Below, piece by piece: positions 7,139-13,093 of a stretch of 13,093 bases of DNA (its first letter is position 1; every line of letters starts with the position of its first letter). The notes beneath the pieces are model-generated. The model saw nothing but the letters and a program-made list of their open reading frames with translations. It did no database searches and was not told the DNA's origin. The DNA comes from JBBRLA01 sp038231615. Its GTDB lineage: Bacteria > Myxococcota_A > Polyangia > Palsa-1104 > JAEUJZ01. The position numbers and the translations under genes were made by a program. The stretch lies in assembly GCA_038231615.1 (NCBI GenBank), contig JBBRLA010000186.1:1-13093 (forward strand), read 5' to 3'.

Positions 7139-8671
7139 ATGGCTGCCGACATGGCTGATCGACCCAGAACCCGGCAGGAAATCTACGACCGCATCCGGGA
7201 GACCTCGAAGGACGAGTTCGTTCTTGAGGACATGATCCGCCTGGGGTTCTGGCCCAAGCAGGGGCAGTTGCCGGAAGACCCGGCGGACGAGATCCGCCAA
7301 CGAGGGGAGCTTCAGCGAGAGCTGCACAAGCTGCGCGAAGAGAATCGGCACCTGAACAATGAAAAGGCGCTGCTGAAAGAGCTGCGCAAGGAACGCCTGA
7401 AAGAGGCACTGCGCAAGCGCCAGGAGACAAAAGAGCAGCACGAGCGGGTGCGGGTGGATCGGGCGGCGGCGTGGCGCGGGCGGATGGAGCACGAGATCGG
7501 CTACCTGGGCGAGGCGGTCTCGGGGGGGCTTTTGCACGACAAGGGGGACGCGGAGCGGCTGCGCTCCCACGGGCTGCCGGTGTGGAGCAGCGCCGGAGAG
7601 ATCGCGGCGGTGATGGGCATCAGCGTGGGGCAGCTCCGGTTCCTTTCGTATTCGCGAAAGGTGTCGCGGGTGTCCCATTACGTGCGCTTCTTTTTGCCGA
7701 AGAAGACCGGCGGGCAGCGGCTGATCTCGGCGCCCATGCCGCGGCTCAAGCAGGCGCAGGACTTCGTACGGCGGCAGGTACTGGACAAGGTGGCGCTGCA
7801 CGAGGCGGCGCATGGCTTCCGCGCCGGGTGCTCGATCGTCAGCAATGCCGCGCCGCACGTGGGGCGCGAGGTCGTGCTGAATGTCGACCTGAAGGACTTT
7901 TTCCCGACGGTGGGATACAAGCGGGTGCGGGGGCTCTTCCGGGCGCTGGGGTATTCGGAAGCGGTGGCGACGATCTTTGCGCTTTTGTGCACCGAGCCCG
8001 AGATCGAGGAGGTGGAACTGGACGGGACGCGCTACTTCGTGGCGCTCTCGGAGCGGCGGCTGCCGCAGGGGGCGCCGACGAGCCCGGCACTGACCAACAT
8101 CCTGTGCCGGCGGATGGACCGGCGGCTGCAGAAGATGGCGGCGGATCTGGGTTTTGTGTACACGCGCTACGCCGATGACCTGACGTTTTCGGCACCGCCA
8201 GAGCACGCCAAGCACGTGGGCCGGGTGCTGCGGCGGCTGGGATCGATCGTGGCCCACGAAGGTTTTGTGCTGCACCCGGACAAGACGCGGGTGCTACGAC
8301 GGGCGGGGCGGCAGGAGGTCACCGGGATCGTGGTGAACGATCGGCCGGGGGTGCCCAAAGACGTGCTGCGGCGGTTCCGGGCAACGCTCTTCCAGATCGA
8401 GAAGGACGGGCCGGAAGGAAAGCGGTGGGGACAGTCGAAGGACGTGCTGGGATCGGTGCTGGGTTTCGCCAACTACGTGCACATGGTGCAGCCGGAGAAG
8501 GGCGCGGAGCTGCAAGCGCGGGTGCGGAAGCTCCTGGACCAGCACGGGTGGAAGCAGAAGCGGATGCCGGCGGAGCGGTTGGTCAACAATGCAGCGGCAA
8601 CGGAGCCGCCGACGCCGGAGGGCCCGCTGGAGCCGGACAAGCAGAAGAAGAAGTGGTGGAAGCTCTGGTGA
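7139..8671 (+). CDS. ret: Retron reverse transcriptase (Mx162-like)
   Basis: A 510-residue RNA-directed DNA polymerase that makes msDNA from the upstream msr-msd RNA. Motifs, counted from the ATG at 7139: first catalytic Asp250 in VDLKDFFP, QGAPTSP from Gln310, catalytic YADD at 344-347 (Asp346, Asp347), and VHPDK-like sequence after it. The retron hallmarks are present: HEAAHGF at 221-227 (the NAxxH-type region) and VTG at 394-396. Residues about 45-110 form a charged coiled coil, an N-terminal extension also found in myxobacterial retron RTs. From memory, the core (HYV..PK..G, AAHGF, LKDFFP, YTRYADDLTFS, HPDKTRV, VTGIVVN) closely parallels the Mx162 RT. The C-terminus ends with an unusual basic-aromatic tail, KKKWWKLW. 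No Shine-Dalgarno site is visible; TTG 7121, GTG 7130 and ATG 7151 are alternative starts. Codons are strongly G-ending (GCG, CGG, GTG). Confidence 0.95.
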   Translation: MAADMADRPRTRQEIYDRIRETSKDEFVLEDMIRLGFWPKQGQLPEDPADEIRQRGELQRELHKLREENRHLNNEKALLKELRKERLKEALRKRQETKEQHERVRVDRAAAWRGRMEHEIGYLGEAVSGGLLHDKGDAERLRSHGLPVWSSAGEIAAVMGISVGQLRFLSYSRKVSRVSHYVRFFLPKKTGGQRLISAPMPRLKQAQDFVRRQVLDKVALHEAAHGFRAGCSIVSNAAPHVGREVVLNVDLKDFFPTVGYKRVRGLFRALGYSEAVATIFALLCTEPEIEEVELDGTRYFVALSERRLPQGAPTSPALTNILCRRMDRRLQKMAADLGFVYTRYADDLTFSAPPEHAKHVGRVLRRLGSIVAHEGFVLHPDKTRVLRRAGRQEVTGIVVNDRPGVPKDVLRRFRATLFQIEKDGPEGKRWGQSKDVLGSVLGFANYVHMVQPEKGAELQARVRKLLDQHGWKQKRMPAERLVNNAAATEPPTPEGPLEPDKQKKKWWKLW

Positions 8672-8734
8672 GCGGTGCCGACATCGACCTGTCGCGGGCG
8701 TCCCCAGCCAGCTTTTTTTGCGCCACGACTTTCT

Positions 8735-8935
8735 TAGAGCGGTGAGCACTTGCGTTGAGGGCGAGTGCGCCCGCAGGCGGCGAGCGGAGCGGCCTACTGG
8801 CCGTGAGCACGGCGGCGTGGGGGCACTCCCCACCGACTCGCATTCGCGAGTCGGCGTGGGCCCTCCCATGGATTCGCGAATGCGAATCCATGGGGGAGAC
8901 GTAAACCGCCCTCAACGCAAGTGCTCACCGCTCTA
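8735..8935. mobile_element. MITE-like palindromic element with 29-bp terminal inverted repeats
   Basis: Positions 8735-8763 and 8907-8935 are perfect inverted repeats over 29 bp (TAGAGCGGTGAGCACTTG... outermost). Both ends are TA, which fits the TA target duplication of IS630/Tc1-mariner-type transposition and would leave 27-bp terminal repeats. The 143-bp interior has no credible ORF but strong hairpins: CGGCC 8790-8794 with GGCCG 8799-8803; CCGACTCGC 8833-8841 with GCGAGTCGG 8846-8854; and a 13-bp perfect stem, CCCATGGATTCGC 8865-8877 with GCGAATCCATGGG 8882-8894. A non-autonomous element is my preferred reading. It sits 63 bp past the RT stop and 12 bp past the stop of the opposing hydrolase gene, so it may also act as a bidirectional terminator. 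Confidence 0.7.
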
Positions 8936-8947
8936 GCGGGCGTCTGC

Positions 8948-9856
8948 TTATCCGAGAAACTCGGCCAACAGGTTGGCCAGCGCCTGCGGCTGGTGGCGCT
9001 GCATCATATGGCCGGCGCCTTCCAGGAGCTTCAACTCGGCCTGGGCAAAGGTCCGGTAGCGGTGTCCAGTCTCCTCGGGGGCGTGGCGGAAGAAGGACTC
9101 GCTGCCCTCGACCAGCAGCACCGGGCAGGTGACGCGGCGCCAGAAGTCTTGCGCCACGTCCAGGCGGAAGGGATAGGGCCCCCGGGTCAGGTGCAGCGGA
9201 TCATGCTTGAAGCGCAGGCGTCCGTCCTCTGCCAAGCGAGTCCCGTGGCCCGCCAGGCGCAGGGCCTGTTCCTCGCCCAGGAGCGGGTCGTGCCGCCGCA
9301 GTTGCTGCGCCGCCTCGGCCACGGTGGCGTAGGTGCGCTGGCGCTTCCCGCGAGCGCCCTTCCAGGCGGCAATCCAGCTTGCCATGAGTTCCGGCACCGG
9401 GGTGTTTTCGTCCGGCGGGCCGATGCCCTCCAGCAGCGCCAGGCGGTGGACCCGATCCGGGTAGGTCCCGGCGTAGTAGGACGCGATGCTCCCGCCCATG
9501 GAATGCCCGACGACCGAGACCCGCGCCCTGCCCCGCTGGGCGATCACGTCCTCCAGGTCGGCCAGATAGTCCATGAAGTGGTAGTACCCGCCGGCACCCA
9601 CCGGGTCGCTGTCGCCGTGGCCGCGCATGTCCGGGCAAAGGACATGGTAGCGATCGGGCAGCGCCCGGACGGTGTCCTCCCAGCCCCAGGCAATGTCCAA
9701 AAAACCATGAAGCAGCACCACCGTGTGATCGAGCCCGGGATCGTCCCCGCCCCATTCCAGGACGTGGCACGACAGGCCCGTCGAAAGGGGCAGGCGCATA
9801 GATGATGTCGTCGTCGTCGTCGCCGGCCGCGGGTTGTGCTCCGCGACGTTCAGCAT
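8948..9856 (-). CDS. Alpha/beta-hydrolase fold hydrolase
   Basis: This is a 302-residue protein. Visible motifs are the oxyanion strand VVLLHGF (His50-Phe52), PDMRGHGDS (75-83), the nucleophile elbow GHSMGG (Ser119), and GAGHMM with catalytic His283. The acid expected after the later beta-strand (LLVEGSESFF) appears as Glu253 or Glu250 rather than the common Asp. The substrate cannot be told; esterases, C-C hydrolases and epoxide hydrolases share this layout. It is cytoplasmic, with no signal peptide. The start at 9856 (ATGCTGA) overlaps the P450 stop by 7 bases and has GAGG 4 bases upstream, implying translational coupling. An alternative start at 9799 (MRLPLSTG, 283 residues) would drop a Thr run from a short GTC/GAC repeat. 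The frame stays open to 10195, but that part is P450 shadow. Confidence 0.9.
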   Translation of the reverse strand: MLNVAEHNPRPATTTTTSSMRLPLSTGLSCHVLEWGGDDPGLDHTVVLLHGFLDIAWGWEDTVRALPDRYHVLCPDMRGHGDSDPVGAGGYYHFMDYLADLEDVIAQRGRARVSVVGHSMGGSIASYYAGTYPDRVHRLALLEGIGPPDENTPVPELMASWIAAWKGARGKRQRTYATVAEAAQQLRRHDPLLGEEQALRLAGHGTRLAEDGRLRFKHDPLHLTRGPYPFRLDVAQDFWRRVTCPVLLVEGSESFFRHAPEETGHRYRTFAQAELKLLEGAGHMMQRHQPQALANLLAEFLG

Positions 9857-11238
9857 GGGGCCTCGGCGACCTTTGGGACGGCCGACGTGGGACGGAATCG
9901 GGCCGGCAAAAGGGTCATGATCACCGGCAGGCCCGCCGACGGGGTCAGGGTGATCGAGCGGCGTACCACCTTGGGCCGATACCCCGGCGAAAGCGCCAGG
10001 TGGACGCGGGACAGGACCGTCGCCAGCACCATCTTCATCTCGTAGGTGGCGAAGGCGGCGCCGATGCAGCGCCGGGCCCCGCCGCCAAAGGGGAACCATT
10101 CCGAGACGCTGGGCTTGAAGCTCCGGTAGCGATCCGGGTCGAAGCGATCCGGCTCGGGGTAAAGCGACGGCCGCCGCTGGGTCAGGTAGATGCACGGGGC
10201 GATCACCGTGCCCACGGGCAGGTCGTGGTGAAGGACGCGTAGCGGTTCTTGCAGCACCCTGCCGACCAGCGGGATCACCGGCTGCAAGCGCAGGGTCTCG
10301 CGCACGGTGGCGTCGAGCAGTTCCAGCCGGGAAATCTTTTCAGGCGCCAACTGTCCCCCTTCATGGGCGGTGGCGATCTCGTCGCGCAGCCTGGCGAGCA
10401 GGGCGGCGTTGCCAAGCAGCCAGCGGAAAGCCCAGGCCAGGGCCGTGGCGGTGGTCTCGTGGCCGGCGACCAGCAACGTGATCAGCTCGTCGCGCAGCTC
10501 GGGGTCCGACAGGGGCGCCCCGCTTTCGTCACGGGCCTGCATCATCATCGAGAGCACGTCGGTGCGCCCGGCAAGCTTCCCGTCCTCGCGGCGCTGGCGC
10601 ATCTCGGCAAACAGGATCTGCTCGGCCTCCTTGTGCAGGCGCAGGAAGCGCCCCCACGGGCTCAGCGGCCCCAGGTCGCGTTGCATCAGCGGCAAAAGCA
10701 GCGGCGGCCAGGCGACGATGTCCAGGGATTTGGCCAGGATCTCCGACAGGCGGGCGAAGCGGGCGCCCTGGGCGATGCCGAAGACGGTGCGCAGAATGAT
10801 TTGCAGGGTGATCTGCTGCATCGGCCGGTGCAGGGGAAAGGGCGTGCCGCTGGGCCAGGTGTCGATCGAGGCGTGGGCGATGTCGATCATGGCCCTGCCG
10901 TAGGCCTGCATGCGCTCGCCGTGCAGGGCGGGCATGATCAGCCGGCGCTGGCGCAGATGCTCATCGCCATCGAGGAGCAAGAGGGAATGCTGGCCCAGGA
11001 AAGGCTTGAGGACGCTATTGGCCTGCCCGGCGAAGAGCACCCGCGGGCTGCCGGCGAAGATCTCCTTGATGGCGTCGGGGTTGGACAGGAGCACCGGCCG
11101 GAAGCCGGCCAGGCGGACGGTGAAGATGTCGCCGAAGCGGCGGGCGCAGTCTTCCAAAAAGGGCATCGGTTCGCGGAACCAGCGCCACGTCTGGAAGGCG
11201 GCGTGGGCGGTGGGGCCTGGCGGCAACTGCGGGTTCAT
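9850..11238 (-). CDS. Cytochrome P450
   Basis: This is a 462-residue heme-thiolate monooxygenase, the usual length for bacterial P450s. Visible motifs are the C-helix region HLRQRRLIMPALHGERM (94-110), the I-helix AGHETT (258-263, oxygen activation), K-helix ETLR (Glu314, Arg317), PDRF at 363-366, and the heme-binding loop FPFGGGARRCIG with axial Cys391. The HGERM-type C-helix and the Pro-rich start LPPGPT resemble CYP110-like and related fatty-acid or terpene-oxidising bacterial families, but the substrate is unknown. It has no N-terminal membrane anchor. No ferredoxin or reductase gene is visible nearby, so redox partners must be encoded elsewhere. It has its own Shine-Dalgarno site. The next gene, a hydrolase, overlaps its end, so the two may act on the same compound; that is inference. 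Confidence 0.97.
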   Translation of the reverse strand: MNPQLPPGPTAHAAFQTWRWFREPMPFLEDCARRFGDIFTVRLAGFRPVLLSNPDAIKEIFAGSPRVLFAGQANSVLKPFLGQHSLLLLDGDEHLRQRRLIMPALHGERMQAYGRAMIDIAHASIDTWPSGTPFPLHRPMQQITLQIILRTVFGIAQGARFARLSEILAKSLDIVAWPPLLLPLMQRDLGPLSPWGRFLRLHKEAEQILFAEMRQRREDGKLAGRTDVLSMMMQARDESGAPLSDPELRDELITLLVAGHETTATALAWAFRWLLGNAALLARLRDEIATAHEGGQLAPEKISRLELLDATVRETLRLQPVIPLVGRVLQEPLRVLHHDLPVGTVIAPCIYLTQRRPSLYPEPDRFDPDRYRSFKPSVSEWFPFGGGARRCIGAAFATYEMKMVLATVLSRVHLALSPGYRPKVVRRSITLTPSAGLPVIMTLLPARFRPTSAVPKVAEAPC

Positions 11239-11247
11239 CGGATGGGA

Positions 11248-11252
11248 CTCCT
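11248..11252 (-). promoter_or_regulatory. Ribosome binding site of the P450 gene
   Basis: AGGAG on the minus strand, 9 bases before the ATG at 11238, supports that start. The 58-base gap to the upstream gene shows no clear promoter or terminator. Confidence 0.6.
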
Positions 11253-11296
11253 GGCAAGTAGTAGCCGAAATCGGGCGCCCCGGCCAGGCGGCGGCT

Positions 11297-13093
11297 TCAG
11301 CGGGCCTTGGGGCCGCGGTCCAGGATCTTGAAGACGACGCGGCGGTTCTTCAGGCGGTTCTGCGGGGTCAGGTTGGGCGCCATCGGCTGGCTGGCGCCGA
11401 AGCCCTCGGCAATGAGGCGGTCGGGACTGACCCCCAGCTTGGTCAGGTAGGTCCGCACGGCGCGGGCGCGCTCCTCGGACAGTTCCTGGTTGACCTGGGG
11501 CTTGCCCACGTTGTCGGTGTGCCCTTCGATGCGGACGCGGCGCAGCTCTGGATGAAGGATCAAGAGATCCGCCACCTCGTCCAGAAGGGCGCTGCTCTGG
11601 GGGGTCAGCACGGCGGTGCCCGGCTCGAAGACCAGGGTGCCCTTCAGCAGGATGAAATCATCGCCCAGGCGCACCGAGGGGAGCAGCGGGCGGTGCCGCA
11701 GCACCAGTTGCACGCGCTCTTGCACGCCGGAGGTCAGGGCCACCTGCTGCTCTCGGGCCAGGTAGCCATCGCTGTCCACGCGCAAGTTCCACTCCCCGGC
11801 GGGTGCGTCGGCCAGGAAGCCACCGGCGATGTCCGGCGGCACATCGACGCGCCGGTCGCCGTGAAGCAGCGTCACGGTGGCCGGGATCGGTAGGCCCTTC
11901 TCGTTCAGGATGTCCGCCCGCACGGACGACGGCGCCGGCGCCCGTGCCGGCAGGTACAGGTTGACCTGGGCGGTCTGACCCGGCGCCACTGTCGTCTCGA
12001 CCCGGTGGTCTTCATACTCGGGGCGAGACGCCAAAAGGACCAGGGGGCCCGCCGGGAAGGGGCCCGCGTCGAACTCGCCCAGGTCATCGGTGAGCAGGGC
12101 ATTTGCCCGCCGCCCGGGGAAGCGCACCATGGCCCCGGGTACCCCCAGGCTGGTGCGCCGGTCGCGCACGATGCCATGCACCCGGCCCTCGCGGACCGCC
12201 AGCACCGGCGTGGTGCCCGACCAAGTCTCAGTGGGCGCCTCGCTCACATTTCCTGGCGGCGGCAGCGTCGTGGCCGTCGCACTTCCGGCGGGTATTCGCC
12301 CGGGCAAAAGGTCCACTGTCCAGGTGAGCGCGCCGTAGCCCGCCACCTGTGGCACCGGCGAACCCATGGCGAAGCCGGGGCTCGACAGGCCGGCCAGGAA
12401 GCCGATGTCCAGGGTCAGGTTGGCGGCGGTGTGCAGCCGGGCGGCGAAGGTCATCCACTGCGCCACGCGGCCGTCCAGGATGCCCGCGGACACCTTGGGC
12501 GAGAGCGCATTGCGCAAGACGTCATCGCCGCTGGAGGCCACTGCCTCCAGGTGGTATTCGAAGATCGGGCCCAGGGCCAGGTAGCGAGAAAGGGCGAAGG
12601 CCGCGTCGGCGCCAAGGCCCATGCGCAGGCGCGGCTGCCGGATGCCGTAGGCGGCGGTGGTGACGATGCGCGAGTAGGCGCAATCGTAGGTCGTGCCGCC
12701 ATGGCAGGTCAGATCGGTCAGAAGCGAGCTGCTGCGGTCCTGGAGGTAACCGATCAGGAAGTGCAGGCGCAGCGGGACATGGGGGACCAGCCGCGAAAGA
12801 TCGATGGAGGCAAGCAGGTCCACCCCGGGACTGGTGCTGGAGAAGTCGGCGCCGAGATCACCGCCGGCGCTACTGACCGAAAGGTACGGGCGCAGGGCCA
12901 GGTGCACGTCGCGCAGGACCTGCCCATGCAGCTTCACCCCGAACCCCAGGTCCCCAAGGGACGTGATGAGGGCCGGGTCCTCGCGGTACGCGGCGTTGCG
13001 ATCGTTCTGGTTGCTGCCGGCGCCGATCCCGATCCACGCCTCGACGTGGCGGCCCAGGGTGGCGTCGAGCTGAAGGCCGCCGACGAGCTGCCC
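11297..13093 (-). CDS. Outer-membrane barrel protein with regulatory-like repeats and OmpA domain (5' partial)
   Basis: The reading frame is open to the window edge, so the N-terminus and any signal peptide are missing. The GTG at 12937 is only an internal codon. About 598 residues are visible. The first 270 or so alternate short hydrophobic strands and turns (for example LRMGLGADAAFALSRYLALGP), as in an outer-membrane beta-barrel. Two carboxypeptidase-regulatory-like beta-sandwich modules follow (VHGIVRDRRTSLGVPGAMVRF; VRADILNEKGLPIPATVTLL). The last 115 or so residues are an OmpA/MotB peptidoglycan-binding domain, with LVFEPGTAVLTPQSSALL, EGHTDN, LSEERARAVRTYL, GFGASQP and NRRVVF, including the peptidoglycan-contacting Asp and Arg. 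It probably tethers the outer membrane to the cell wall. Its stop is 58 bases before the P450 start. Whether it shares a transcript with the P450 is uncertain. Confidence 0.9.
   Translation of the reverse strand, partial: GQLVGGLQLDATLGRHVEAWIGIGAGSNQNDRNAAYREDPALITSLGDLGFGVKLHGQVLRDVHLALRPYLSVSSAGGDLGADFSSTSPGVDLLASIDLSRLVPHVPLRLHFLIGYLQDRSSSLLTDLTCHGGTTYDCAYSRIVTTAAYGIRQPRLRMGLGADAAFALSRYLALGPIFEYHLEAVASSGDDVLRNALSPKVSAGILDGRVAQWMTFAARLHTAANLTLDIGFLAGLSSPGFAMGSPVPQVAGYGALTWTVDLLPGRIPAGSATATTLPPPGNVSEAPTETWSGTTPVLAVREGRVHGIVRDRRTSLGVPGAMVRFPGRRANALLTDDLGEFDAGPFPAGPLVLLASRPEYEDHRVETTVAPGQTAQVNLYLPARAPAPSSVRADILNEKGLPIPATVTLLHGDRRVDVPPDIAGGFLADAPAGEWNLRVDSDGYLAREQQVALTSGVQERVQLVLRHRPLLPSVRLGDDFILLKGTLVFEPGTAVLTPQSSALLDEVADLLILHPELRRVRIEGHTDNVGKPQVNQELSEERARAVRTYLTKLGVSPDRLIAEGFGASQPMAPNLTPQNRLKNRRVVFKILDRGPKAR

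Noticed and set aside
6934..7158. Small plus-strand ORFs and minus-strand ORFs across the msr-msd
   Set aside because: The region is explained by the paired a1/a2 repeats and msd hairpin. The ORFs have no ribosome binding site or recognisable domain.
8679..8719. Rho-independent terminator after the RT gene (hairpin CGACA/TGTCG and seven T)
   Set aside because: The stem is only 5 bp and ends about 18 bases before the T run, so it does not fit a canonical terminator.
9857..10195. N-terminal extension of the hydrolase to 415 residues
   Set aside because: It overlaps the P450 heme-binding end in another frame and reads as Arg/Gly/Pro-rich shadow. The hydrolase fold begins after 9856.

Overview
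The window is GC-rich and densely coded. It probably comes from a myxobacterium or a close relative. Three things point there: a reverse transcriptase closely resembling the RTs of the Myxococcus/Stigmatella retrons (msDNA-Mx162 type), a long msr-msd gene of matching design, and an OmpA-type fusion outer-membrane protein. The assignment is inference from gene content.

Left two thirds (about 29-8671, plus strand): this reads as one operon ending in a retron. A near-consensus sigma-70 promoter (TTGACT, 17 bases, TATACT) precedes three overlapping genes. They encode a WGR-domain protein with a seven-bladed beta-propeller, a 1211-residue WGR-HEAT/ARM-repeat protein, and a winged-helix plus SWIM zinc-finger protein. 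Two bases after the last of these stops, the retron non-coding RNA begins. It has 19-nt a1/a2 inverted repeats with one G-U wobble, a candidate branching G just inside a1, and a long msd hairpin. The retron RT gene follows, with motifs VDLKDFFP, QGAPTSP, YADD, AHGF and VTG. RT + ARM/HEAT + WH-SWIM is the composition I recall for type XIII retrons in the Mestre et al. classification. The WGR-propeller gene at the head of the operon and the WGR on the HEAT protein look like additional or little-described parts. Retrons of other types are anti-phage systems in which RT, msDNA and effector form a guarded complex. By inference the WGR, HEAT and SWIM proteins would be the effector and sensor partners here. 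The HEAT protein carries a long in-frame minisatellite of about 18 copies of 18 bp, encoding an Ala/Gly/Thr-rich segment.

Junction (8672-8947): there is no gene here. It holds a 201-bp palindromic element with perfect 29-bp terminal inverted repeats beginning and ending in TA, plus strong internal hairpins. It looks like an IS630/Tc1-type MITE inserted between the convergent retron and hydrolase genes.

Right third (8948-13093, minus strand): this is a separate, ordinary-looking gene row read right to left. It holds a partial outer-membrane barrel/OmpA fusion protein whose 5' end lies outside the window, then a cytochrome P450 with its own strong Shine-Dalgarno site. Last is an alpha/beta hydrolase whose start overlaps the P450 stop, so those two are probably translationally coupled. 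No link to the retron operon is evident.
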